This document shows, in pieces, positions 7,585 to 17,900 of a stretch of 45,106 nucleotides of DNA; the first letter of the stretch is position 1; every line of letters starts with the position of its first letter. Position numbers and translations under genes: made by a program. Source of the stretch: Nitrosomonas sp. (lineage in GTDB: Bacteria; Pseudomonadota; Gammaproteobacteria; Burkholderiales; Nitrosomonadaceae); NCBI GenBank assembly GCA_017879645.1, contig JAAEXZ010000015.1, forward strand, positions 1-45,106, read 5' to 3'. The notes beneath the pieces were generated by a model. It ran no database searches and had not been told where the DNA came from. It saw only the letters and a program-made list of their open reading frames with translations.

Positions 7585-8886
7585 ATGGCTCAACAGTATG
7601 CGCAACATCTGCTCGATTTCATCGATACGAGCCCGAGCCCTTGGCATGCAGTGGATTCGATTGAAAAAGCGATCCAGATCTTCGGATTTATCCAGCTTGA
7701 TGAATCTTCAAAATGGCAGCTGCAAGCCGGTGGCCGATACTATGTAGTTCGTGATGATTCTTCGATTGTATTATTCGTGATTGGCAACGGAATTCCTGCT
7801 GAATCGGGATTCAGAATAGTCGGTGCACACACTGATTCACCGGGGTTTCGCATCCGGCCGAATGGGGCTACCGTCAGTGAGGGCATGGCTCGCCTGGGTG
7901 TCGAGATTTACGGTGGACCGATTCTCGCGACGTTTACCGATCGTGATTTGAGTTTGGCTGGACGTATTAGTTTTCTCGATGCCGACAAACGATTGTCACA
8001 CAGACTGATCTGCTTCGATAAGCCGCTGTTGCGGTTGCCCAATCTGGCGATTCATATGAATCGCGGTGTCAACGAAGAGGGTTTGAAGCTGCACAAGCAG
8101 AACGAATTGCCATTGCTGTTTGCGCAGTTGGCTAGCGAACAGTTGCCAAAACCGTATTTCCTCGAACTGCTTGCGCAGATAGCCGACATAGACGCTACAC
8201 AGATATTATCCTGGGACCTGGCGGTTTACGATACGCAAAAAGGTGCATTCTGGGGAGCAAATCAGGAGTTTTATGCTGACAGCCAGATCGATAATCTGGC
8301 TTCCTGTCATGCCGCATTGCAAGCCTTGCTGGATAAGACGGTGCTGGAGTCTGCATGCCGTACGCTCGTTTGCGCATTTTTCGATCATGAGGAAATCGGC
8401 AGCGAGAGTCATATCGGTGCGGGCGGCAGTTTTCTGGCTGATATTCTGCAGCGTATCGATATGGCGACTGCTACGGAGCGCGAAGATCATGCGCGTGCAC
8501 TGGCTCAGAGTTTCTTGGTCAGCGCCGATATGGCACATGCCTATCAACCGAATTTTCCCGCGGCTTATGACGCGGATCACCGGGTATGCGTCAACAAGGG
8601 TCCGGTGATCAAATCTAACGCTAATCGACGTTACAGTTCAGAAAGCGTGTCTATTGCACGTTTTATCCAATGGTGTGAAGAAGCGGGTGTTCCTTACCAG
8701 CGCTACTCACACCGCAGCGATTTGCCGTGTGGCAGTACGATCGGACCCATTGCATCGGCAAAGCTTGGTATTCGCAGTGTCGATGTGGGCTGTCCGATGT
8801 GGGCGATGCACAGTGTTCGTGAAAGCGCCGGTGTATTGGATCATGACTATATGATCAGGGTATTGAAGCGGTTCTTTAGTGATTGA
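7585..8886 (+). CDS. M18 family aminopeptidase (aspartyl aminopeptidase type)
   Basis: A cytosolic two-metal aminopeptidase that removes N-terminal, often acidic, residues from peptides. The metal and catalytic motifs of clan MH family M18 are all visible: GAHTDSPGFRIRP (His ligand and nearby Asp), FFDHEEIGSES (catalytic Glu and metal Glu), SADMAHAYQPN (Asp ligand) and WAMHSVRES (last His ligand). At 433 residues it is standard PepC/ApeB size, as annotated in many proteobacteria. AGGTGA lies 8 bases before the ATG. The gene stands alone with its own promoter; the deacetylase downstream begins 127 bases later with no visible ribosome site. Confidence 0.93.
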   Translation: MAQQYAQHLLDFIDTSPSPWHAVDSIEKAIQIFGFIQLDESSKWQLQAGGRYYVVRDDSSIVLFVIGNGIPAESGFRIVGAHTDSPGFRIRPNGATVSEGMARLGVEIYGGPILATFTDRDLSLAGRISFLDADKRLSHRLICFDKPLLRLPNLAIHMNRGVNEEGLKLHKQNELPLLFAQLASEQLPKPYFLELLAQIADIDATQILSWDLAVYDTQKGAFWGANQEFYADSQIDNLASCHAALQALLDKTVLESACRTLVCAFFDHEEIGSESHIGAGGSFLADILQRIDMATATEREDHARALAQSFLVSADMAHAYQPNFPAAYDADHRVCVNKGPVIKSNANRRYSSESVSIARFIQWCEEAGVPYQRYSHRSDLPCGSTIGPIASAKLGIRSVDVGCPMWAMHSVRESAGVLDHDYMIRVLKRFFSD

Positions 8887-9013
8887 AGATTGTGCCGTAC
8901 AGTGTTCCTGCAGCTTTTTTGCAGACTAATTGTCCGATGGCTGCGAGGTTTTGCAGATTTTTCATGTCCAACATTTGATTGTTATGTCTTTCTAAATATC
9001 TTAATTATTTTTT

Positions 9014-9868
9014 ATGAATATTCTCACTTACGATATTGAAGATTGGTTTCATTTGCTTGATATTGATACAACCGCTACGGAAGCAGAGTGGGGGAATTTC
9101 AAGCCCCGGATTCATGCCAATGTAGAACGATTGCTGGAACTCACTTTGCGTCATCAGCACCCTGCAACTTTTTTTTGCCTGGGCTGGGTGGCTCAACAAT
9201 ATCCGGAGATAATCCGGCGAATCGATGAGCTGGGTTTTGAAGTGGCATCGCACTCTCATATGCATCAATTGGTGTATCAGCAAACACCCCAGCAATTTCT
9301 TGAAGATCTGAAACGTTCTATTTATACCCTCGAAGACATAACCGGTAAAAAGATCAAAACCTATCGCGCTCCGGGTTTCTCGATCATGAGAGGTAATGCC
9401 TGGGCCATTGAAGCGCTTCTGGAATGTGGAATAGAAAGGGATAGTTCCATTTTTCCTGCGGAAAGAGGGCACGGTGGCTATGATAATTTCGGTCGGGCGG
9501 AGCCTTCCTTACTAAGCTGCTCAACGGGAAAGATCAAGGAATTTCCGATCAACCTCGGGAAATTCATGGGGAAAACATTTGTTTTTTCTGGTGGAGGCTA
9601 CTTCAGGCTCATGCCATTCTCGGTCATTCAAAGTTTGACGGAGCGTGCCGATTATGTGATGACGTACTTCCATCCAAGAGATTTTGATTTTGAGCAACCG
9701 GTTCTGGACCTGCCAATTTCTCGGAGATTTAAGTCATATGTCGGTTTGAAAGGCGCATATAAAAAACTGGATCAATGGTTAGGGCAAAATAAGTTTATCG
9801 ATATCGCTACTGCGGATCAGCTTGTAAACTGGGATAAAGCGCAACATGTTGAAATGTCATCTCACTGA
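9014..9868 (+). CDS. polysaccharide deacetylase, DUF3473 / XrtA-system type
   Basis: NodB-fold metal-dependent deacetylase of N-acetylated surface polysaccharide. Visible motifs are the N-terminal catalytic aspartates in LTYDIEDWFH, the core TFFCLGWVAQQYPEI, the zinc histidines in ASHSHMHQLVY, and RAPGFS. The C-terminal third (FVFSGGGYFRLMPF; MTYFHPRDFD) is the DUF3473 extension that marks deacetylases found in exosortase (PEP-CTERM) exopolysaccharide loci. No exosortase is in the window, but a polyprenyl glycosyl-phosphate transferase follows 215 bases downstream on the same strand. No Shine-Dalgarno sequence is visible, but the N-terminus matches the family. The protein has no signal peptide, which is usual for this group. 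Confidence 0.9.
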   Translation: MNILTYDIEDWFHLLDIDTTATEAEWGNFKPRIHANVERLLELTLRHQHPATFFCLGWVAQQYPEIIRRIDELGFEVASHSHMHQLVYQQTPQQFLEDLKRSIYTLEDITGKKIKTYRAPGFSIMRGNAWAIEALLECGIERDSSIFPAERGHGGYDNFGRAEPSLLSCSTGKIKEFPINLGKFMGKTFVFSGGGYFRLMPFSVIQSLTERADYVMTYFHPRDFDFEQPVLDLPISRRFKSYVGLKGAYKKLDQWLGQNKFIDIATADQLVNWDKAQHVEMSSH

Positions 9869-10083
9869 CATGAAAACAATTTAGCTTTTTCTTGTTTGTT
9901 TTGAATTCTCTCATTGAATAAAAATCAGCTTGGCTCTGTTTTTATTTTTTTGAATCTGCCAGGAAATACAGGATCAGGAATATCAGAACGGAAGCTGCAC
10001 ATACACTTTTAACTAGACTTTGTTTTGAAAGCAATTTTCAATTTTTTACCCTTTACAAGGCTCTTTACTAGTCGAAACTCGTT

Positions 10084-11754
10084 ATGAATGAAATATCTGT
10101 CGAATTGCTCGGGTTAATATTCTGGATGACACTTTTTATGTCGGCGTTGCTCATTCCCGTTGCCATTACCATAGCAAGAAGGGTTGGCGCAATGGATATT
10201 CCCAAGGATCGCAGCATGCATAGCGAGCCTAAGCCGCGATTGGGTGGTTTGGCCATATCCGTCAGTCTGGTAATCATCTGTCTGTTTTTTCTTCCATTGG
10301 ACACTACGACTATTGCCTTCATGTCCGGATTCTTTGTGATAGCAGTGACGGGCATTGTGGACGATATAAAACAGATCACGCCTTTATGGAAATTTTTTGG
10401 CCAGATTTTGGCGGCATTGGTGTTTGTGTATCTGAGTGGCATGAAAGTGGAACAGGTTGGCGATATCTTTGGTTTGGGCGAGATTGATTTGGGCCCAATG
10501 GCGTTTATTGTCACGGTGTTTTTTTCTGTCGGCATGATTAATGCACTCAATTTTGCAGACGGCCTGGATAGCCTGGCCGGTGGAATTTCAGCAATAGCGT
10601 TGATATTTTTCGGTTATTTTGCATGGATTGCTGGGCAAATCTGGCTGCTGGTGATCGCGGTATCGTTATTGGGCGGGATTCTAGGTTTTTTACGGTTCAA
10701 CAGTTATCCGACCCGGGCTTTCATGGGAGACAACGGCAGTATGATGCTGGGTTATGTCCTGGCAGTCATGCTGGTTAGTCTGAGTCATAGTGCGCACCAG
10801 CCATTGTCCTCACTTGCCATGGTGGTTGCATTGCCATTGATGGATACGCTGATTGTCATGGCACGTCGCATGTTGAAAGGGCAGAGTCCTTTTCATTCCG
10901 ACCGGACACACTTGCATCATTGCCTGATTGATTTGGGATTGCCCCATCCTGAGGCTGTTGCATTGATCTATCTGATGATGTTTTGTTTCGGATTACTGGC
11001 TATTACCATTAGAAATGAACCTGACTGGGTAATATTCTTGAGCTTGATCGGTGTCGGTATCTTTATTTTCTCCAGTATCTGGCTGGCACAGAGTGCTGGT
11101 ATGCACTATAACTACCTAAAAAGAAATGATTTTGATTCGATCAGGCAACTCGATGCTTTAAAATACATTGCCTATTGGTTCAAAGTGACTGCCCAACCGA
11201 TTGGTGGGATGCTTCTGGTGGCATTGCTGCTACCGGCGCTGTTTGCTCCACTGTTGTCACTGAGTGGTGATGGAATATTGGTGCTGTATATTTCGGTAAT
11301 CGTGTTTGTTTTCCTTAGCTTGCGCATTCGACGTGCGGGTGATTTGAGTATATTGCATGGTATTCTGTTTTTATGCATATTCTCGTTGATATTCATGTAT
11401 AAACTTTCTTCGTTGATGCATCCATCCTGGTTAGGTGAATATATCAATCTATTGTCGGCCATTGCATTGTCGTGGGTTGCCCTGAAGTTGTTTTTCACCA
11501 AATACAGCCAAATTATTTTCGCAGCCGATTTTGAATTGCTGATTCTGCTGTTCTCCGGATTTATTGCTTTTATCGTGGTGGAAGATTTGCCCGTATCCCC
11601 GTTTGTGCTGGAGTCCGTTCAGTATGCTTTTTTACTATCCATTCCATTCTTGCTGGTTATGAAGATCAACATTCACAATTATGGCCAGACTCGCAAGTTA
11701 TTATTTCCAGTCATCATTATGCTTGCCATAGCAATAACCCGAGCTTCGTTTTGA
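10084..11754 (+). CDS. WecA/TagO-like undecaprenyl-phosphate glycosyl-1-phosphate transferase with C-terminal membrane extension
   Basis: Residues 1-340 are a complete MraY/WecA (glycosyltransferase 4) integral membrane enzyme: RRVGAMDIPKDRSMHSEPKPRLGG, the Asp pair in GIVDDIKQITP, NFADGLDSLAGG, the catalytic segment RAFMGDNGSMMLGY, and the DRTHLHH sugar-recognition motif. Such enzymes load HexNAc-1-phosphate on undecaprenyl phosphate to start a surface polysaccharide. Family members usually end near residue 340-370. This one runs to 556 and adds about 200 residues with six or seven extra hydrophobic segments (for example SVIVFVFLSL, ILFLCIFSLIFMY, ELLILLFSGFIAFIVV) that I cannot assign. With the deacetylase upstream, a role in exopolysaccharide synthesis is likely. 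Strong family call; function of the extension unknown. Confidence 0.9.
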   Translation: MNEISVELLGLIFWMTLFMSALLIPVAITIARRVGAMDIPKDRSMHSEPKPRLGGLAISVSLVIICLFFLPLDTTTIAFMSGFFVIAVTGIVDDIKQITPLWKFFGQILAALVFVYLSGMKVEQVGDIFGLGEIDLGPMAFIVTVFFSVGMINALNFADGLDSLAGGISAIALIFFGYFAWIAGQIWLLVIAVSLLGGILGFLRFNSYPTRAFMGDNGSMMLGYVLAVMLVSLSHSAHQPLSSLAMVVALPLMDTLIVMARRMLKGQSPFHSDRTHLHHCLIDLGLPHPEAVALIYLMMFCFGLLAITIRNEPDWVIFLSLIGVGIFIFSSIWLAQSAGMHYNYLKRNDFDSIRQLDALKYIAYWFKVTAQPIGGMLLVALLLPALFAPLLSLSGDGILVLYISVIVFVFLSLRIRRAGDLSILHGILFLCIFSLIFMYKLSSLMHPSWLGEYINLLSAIALSWVALKLFFTKYSQIIFAADFELLILLFSGFIAFIVVEDLPVSPFVLESVQYAFLLSIPFLLVMKINIHNYGQTRKLLFPVIIMLAIAITRASF

Positions 11755-11825
11755 GGTAACCATTCCTCGATGCGGAATGGCTCTATCGGCTTTGCCTCAA
11801 AGGCAAGGCCATCGAGTAAGGTTAC
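11755..11825 (+). terminator. multi-hairpin structure after the WecA-like gene
   Basis: Immediately after the stop codon come nested inverted repeats: outer arms GTAACC (11756-11761) and GGTTAC (11820-11825), hairpin 1 CCATTCC/GGAATGG (11760-11766, 11774-11780), and hairpin 2 GGCTTTGCCT/AGGCAAGGCC (11788-11797, 11801-11810; one G-U pair, loop CAA). The loop of hairpin 1, CTCGATG (11766-11772), is also complementary to CATCGAG (11810-11816). A T-rich run follows on the plus strand (about 11827-11840). The simplest reading is a terminator for the upstream gene; a structured RNA is possible. Confidence 0.55.
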
Positions 11826-11859
11826 AGTTTATTTCTTTTTGCTCATCCCGGATGTACAG

Positions 11860-11887
11860 TTGACTACCGGGTCGTGAATGTAGTCAA
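11860..11887. repeat. inverted repeat between convergent genes
   Basis: TTGACTA (11860-11866) and TAGTCAA (11881-11887) form a perfect 7-base inverted repeat with a 14-base spacer. CCCGG/CCGGG arms overlap it on the left. It lies 16 bases beyond the stop of the giant surface-protein gene and may end its transcript, but there is no T-run on the minus strand. Confidence 0.4.
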
Positions 11888-11902
11888 TCATTGAGAAAAC
11901 GG

Positions 11903-14900
11903 TCATACCCACTCATGTTGTAGCATGACACTGCCAACCAGATGGGCGGCCGCTTCGGCACCCTGCGCAACTTCGACTGCCAGATCGTCGCGATTCAAAG
12001 CATGGCTTTGCAATCGGGATAGCTGTTTGTCGAGTTCCTCAGCGGTGGCAGAGCGTCCCAATGTCTGCATATAAATTGTCTGCGTGAAGTCCGTGTTCGA
12101 TAGGGATTGCAGTCCGGCCTGCTGCTGCAGCCATGCCAGAATGGTGTCTTGGCTGACCTGTGCTGCCAGTGCTTCCCGACCTGATTGCCATTCTTCCGAA
12201 GTGACATCGCGATTCAGGAAGCTGTGCGCCAGACGTGCCAGAACCGCTTCCGTTTCATCGTGGGCGATGACCACGGTGTCACCGTCGTCGAAAGCGATCA
12301 TTTCTGCGTTTTTCAGACTGAGCATCGCGCCATCGCTAAGTTGTGTCAGTTCCAGCCGGTCACCGGAAAACTCCAGATGAACATCGCTGCGTCCGCCTGG
12401 CATGTGCAAGACATCATAGCCTGTGCCGCCATCTGCGTTCATGGCCAGTCCGAGTGGCAGATAACCCTGATCGTTTGCATCGCCACCAGTGAAGTTGCGT
12501 TGGGTTTCGATCAGGATAATCGTTGGATCGCTATCCCAGCCGGCGAGCAGTTCGCCGTCGGTTTTGCTCAGTAATGGCGCAGTTTCCGGCAGATTGCGGA
12601 AGGCCAGCAGAATATCCTGTGTTGTTGCACTGCCCCAGTCCTGCACTGCGCTGCCTTCTGTAGCCGTCAAATCCCGTCCCAGCCAGGTTCTGGCCAGATG
12701 GTGCGCGACAGCTTCTGTTTCGGAATAGGCAACCACCAGACTTGGGCCAGTGGCAAAACGGATTGACTCAACATCGGTTAGGGTATCGGTTTCACCGTCA
12801 TCCTGCGTCAGGGTGACGGTATTGCCCTGTACTGCAATCTGATAGTTGGATAGCTGCCCCGCTTGAATCGCACTATCGAAACCCAGACCACCATTGAGCC
12901 GGTCATTTCCTGTCCCGCCGCTCAATACATCGTCACCGGTGCCGCCGTAAACCGTGTCATCGCCGGCATCGCCGAAAGTCTGATCGTTGCCGCCGAGACT
13001 ACCGACGGTATCCTCGCCACCACTGCCAAATAAAATGTCGTCATCGTCGCCAAGCACGATGAATTGATCCTGATCATCGCCCACGGCGAAGTTTTGCCCG
13101 CTGCCACCGGTAATTCGTGCAGCACCGATGATAAATGCGAGAGCAATAGTATCCAGTTGAATGACCGTGCCGGAAGGCAGTTGGCGAGCATCGATCACGA
13201 TCATGTCGCCGAGTGTGCTGGCGGCAGAGTGGTCAATGATGATGGGAAGCGCTGGCGGTGGATTGCCGGCAATGTGTGGTGTAATGGTATGAACGCTGAG
13301 TGAACTGCCGGTTGGCAGTTGCGCCAGAAATTGCTGTGCCTTTGTGACTAATTCGCTGGGGGTGTCACGACCCAATCCACCGACTTGTGTCAATGCAGCA
13401 AGGACGTCGGTTTCGATTTGTGCTGGGTTCTGCGTCGATGTCCAGTCATGGGTTGTCAGGCCGGTACCAACCGGTAGGCTAACCGTCAGCAGGGGATTAC
13501 CTTGTGCATCTGTTGTCACGGGAATATCTGCATAATTGTCCAATAATGAGCCGGGATCATCCTGCCGGGAAGGCTGGATAACGGGAACTTCAATGACGAC
13601 CGTACCATCAGTTCGTGTTGCCGTCGTGATGGGGGTGCCATCGACGGTTGTGGTCGAGCGACCACCATCACTGCTACTCCCACCTCCTCCAGAGGAGGGG
13701 AATGATACGGTAATGCCATTACCGCCGGTGTCGGCGATCGTGACAGCGGCGTCCGCGCCTGTTACCCAGTCTTCGGCGGCGGCCAGGTTATAGGTTGTTG
13801 TATCGTCGGAAGCCGTGCCGGCTTTGTTCAGCAGCAGATTGATCGCGGCTTTGTCGGTACTGCTTAATGTCAGGGTGAATGCTGTACCGGAAGTGATTTC
13901 GACATCAGCGGTATCGGTGAGTGTATAAGTGGCACCACCTTCACCGGTGAACGTGAATTTGGAAGCATCGATATCGTTGGTAGCACCGCCAGTTTTCGCA
14001 AATCCCGATCCGGTCACAGCCAGTGCACCGGTGCCGGTATTGTAGGTGGCCGACGCGATCGTTGGTACGGTCACATTGGAGGCGGCGATAGCGTTACCGG
14101 TGGCATCGATCACGTTGACTGCCGCATTGGCGCCTGCGGCCCAGTCTTCCGCGGCTGCCAGGTTGTAAGTCGTGCTATCGGTTGAAACAGTGCCATTCTT
14201 GTTGATGATCTGGTTGACAGCGGCTTTGTCCGTGCTGCTCAACGTGACGGTGAATGCCGAGCCGGACGTGATGTCGACATCGGCCGAATTGATCAGCGTA
14301 TAAGTAGCACCGCCTTCGCCGGTAAACGTGAATTTGGAAGTATCGATATCATTCGCTGTGCCACTGCTTTTCAGAAAGCCCGTGCCGGTGACGACCAATG
14401 CGCCGGTGCTGGCGTTGTAAGTGGCCGAAGTAATAGCTGGTACAACGACATTCGATGCGGTGATACTGTTGCCAGCGGCATCGGCAGTATCGCCGTTGGT
14501 GGCGTTGGTGTTCCAGTCATCCGCTGCAGCCAGATTGTACGTAGTGCCGTCGGTGGAAACAGTGCCGTTCTTGTTGGCGATCTGATTGACGGCGGTTTTG
14601 TCGGTGGCGCTCAGTGTAATGGTGAATGCCGTGGCCGAGGTGATGTCGACATCGGCGGAATCGGTCAGTGTATACGTGCTGCTGCCTTCACCGGTGAACG
14701 TGAACAGTGATGCGTCGATATCGTTGCTGGCGCCCGCCTTGGCTTGCAGGTTGGTGCCGGTAACAACCAGAGTTCCGGATGAAGCGTCGTATGTGGCTGA
14801 GGTGATGCGCGGATTGGTTGACACCGTAACCGCGTTGGTTGTGTCGCTGATGTTGGTGGCGGAATCGGCGGCGCTCAGCCAGTGATTGGCGGCTGCCAGA

Positions 14901-17900
14901 TTATAGGTCGTGCCGCCGGATGATGTCGTGCCGGTTTGGTCTAGCAAGGCATCGACAGCGGTTTTATCCGCGCCGGACAGCGTTACGCTAAACGATGTGT
15001 CGGACGTGATTTCAACGTCCGAGGCACTGGTAATGGTGTAGGTAGCATTGGCCGTGCCGCCGGTCAGCGTGAGCGTGGAAATATCGATGTCATTACTGGC
15101 GCCGATCTTTCTGAAAAGATTGCTGCCGGTGATCGCGAGTATGCCGGTACTGGAATCGTACGTGGCTGATGTGATCGTCGGCATCTGCACATTGTTGACG
15201 GTGATGCCGTTGCCGGTCAGATCGGCAACCGTGATTGAAGCTGCGCTGCCAGCCATCCAGTCTTCAGCCGCAGCGATATTGTAGGTCGTTGCACCGGAAG
15301 AAGCGGTGCCGTTCTTGTTCAGCAAGCCGTGAACCGCCAGTTGGTCGGCGCCGTTGAGTGTGACACTGAAGGCAGTGGCCGACGTCACGTCGACAGCCGA
15401 TGACGTCAGCGTATAACTGCCGCTTTCGCCCGCCAATGTGAGCAGCGAAACCGTCACATCGTTGCTGGCGCCACTGTTGTCAACGAAGTTTGTTCCAGTC
15501 ACGGTCAATACGTTCGTGCTAGCGTCAAATGTTGCAGAAGTCAGTGTCGGTGCGGCATAGTTGCTGACGGTGATGCCATTGCCAGTCAGATCGGCGACGG
15601 CAACCGCGCTATCTGCACCTGCGGCCCAATCTTCGGCGGCAGCGAGGTTATATGCCGTGCTGCCGACAGACGATGTACCGTTTTTGTCGAGCAATGCCTC
15701 GACATGAGTCAAGTCCGCACCGGTCAGCGTCAGCGAAAATGACGTTGCCGACGCGATCTCTATATCCGTCGCGCTGGCCAATGTGTAAGTTGCGTCGCCT
15801 GCGCCGGTAAAAGACAGTTTGGATACGTCGATGTCGTTGCTGGCGCCGTTTTTCTGCAGAAAACCACTGCCGGTGACGGTCAGTACATTGCTGCTGTAAT
15901 CATAGGTGGCAGATGTGATTGTGGGTGCTGCAACATTCGAAACGGTGATGCCGTTGCCGGTGGTGTCAGCGACGACAACGGCGGCATTTGCACCGGCTGC
16001 CCAGTCTTCCGCTGCAGCGAGGTTGTAGGTGGTGCCGCCGGTCGAACTGGTGCCATTCTTATTGACGATCTGGTTAACCGCGGCTTTGTCGGTGGCGCTC
16101 AATGTGATGGTGAATGCCGTGCCGGAAGTGATCTCGACATTGGCGGAATCCGTGAGTGTGTAGGTGCTGCCGCCTTCGCCGGTGAATGTAAATTTGGAGG
16201 CGACGATGTCGTTGCTGGCACTGTTCAATTTAAGGAAGCCGGTGCCGGTGACCACCAATGCACCGGTGCTGGCGTCGTAGGTAGCTGATGTGATTGCCGG
16301 TGCCGCAACACTGGATGTGGTAATACCGTTACCAGTAAGGTCAGCGACGGTGACAGCACTGTTCGCACCGGCTGCCCAGTCTTCCGCTGCGGCGAGGTTA
16401 TAGGTGGTGCCTCCGGTGGAACTGGTACCGTTCTTGTTGGCGATCTGGTTGATGGCAGCTTTGTCGGTGGCGCTCAATGTGATCGTGAATGCCGTGCCAG
16501 AAGTAATCTCGATATTGGCGGAATCCGTGAGTGTGTACGTGCTGCCGCCTTCACCAGTGAATGTGAACTTGGATGCCACGATGTCGTTAGTAGCACCACT
16601 CAATTTAAGGAAGCCGGTGCCAGTTACCACCAAAGCGCCGGTACTGGCGTTATAGGTGGCCGACGTAATTGCAGGTGTGGCTACGTTACTGACGGTGATT
16701 GCGTTACCGGTCGTGTCGGCAATATTGGTGTTGCCGATGACCGTGTTCCAGTTGTCCGCCGCAGCCAGATTGTACGTGGTGCCTCCGGTGGAACTGGTAC
16801 CGTTCTTGTTGACGATCTGGTTGACCGCGGCCTTGTCGATGCTGCTCAATGTCATGGTGAATGTGGTACTGGAAGTGATCTCGATATCGCTGGTGTTGGT
16901 CAGCGTGTAGGTCGAACCACTTTCACCGGTGAAGGTGAGCATTGAAGCATTGATGTCGTTAGACGCGCCGCTGGCTTTGACCAGGTTCGAGCCGGTGACG
17001 GTGAGTGTGCTGGTGCTGGCATCATAAGTGGCAGAAGTGATCGTGGGCACTTGCACGTTACTGACGGTAACGCCGTTGCCGGTGGTGTCAGCGTTACCAC
17101 TTTGCGCCGGATTCCAATCCGCTGCTGCGGCGATATTGTAGGTGGTGCCGCTGACCGAGGACGTGCCATTCCTGTTCAATATGCCTTCGATGTTGATCTG
17201 ATCGGCGGTATTCAGCGGGACGGTGAATTGTGTGGCTGAGGTGATTTCCACGTTTGATGAAGTGAGCGTATACGTTGCCCCGCCATGCCCGGTCAGGGTC
17301 AGTTTCGATACGTTGATGTCGTTGGCTGCACCCGCCGTGGCCGTCATGCTGGTTCCGGTGACGACCAGCGAATTGGTGTTGGCATTATAGGTGGCCGAGG
17401 TGAGGGTAGGTGATACCACGGCGGATGAAATGTCGATATCGTCGATGGAAATTTGTGTCGAACTACCGAACACAAAACGGATTTCATCGATGTTGGCGAA
17501 AGTCGAATTGAAACTCAGCGCGCCGCCGTAATTGGGTGCCGAACTGCTACCCAATTTGGTGTAGGTAATATTGCCGCTGGCATCGTTGCTCGTCAGATTA
17601 ACTGCTTCGGCAGCAACGACCAAACTGCCGTCGCGATAACCGGCGACTGTCAGAGTTGCCGAGTTTCCGTTCGGACCATTGTCGATATTGAACGAATTTA
17701 GCTTGAAATCCGAACCATCGAAAGATTTGAAATAAAAATCTTGAATTGAGTCGCCGCCGTTGAAATTAAGAACAATTGAGTTTCCACCTGACATATTAAG
17801 TAGAACTGTCGCAAGTGAGGTGTCGGTGTCTGCAATATCGGTAGTAGAACCAGATCCAAACGTCCAACCGCTGAAAGTGGCTGACGTACTTCTACTGTTA

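Noticed and set aside
8895-8930. CTGCA/TGCAG hairpin with T's after the aminopeptidase gene
   Set aside because: The T-run is in the loop and the stem is only 5 bases; too weak for a terminator.
14586-16910. Several plus-strand frames rich in Val/Ala/Ser inside the adhesin
   Set aside because: Mirror images of the repeated minus-strand gene; their similarity comes only from the repeats.
13690-17416. Regular repeats considered as CRISPR or satellite DNA
   Set aside because: Unit of about 372 bases in one open frame with coding-type substitution; no short repeat/spacer pattern.
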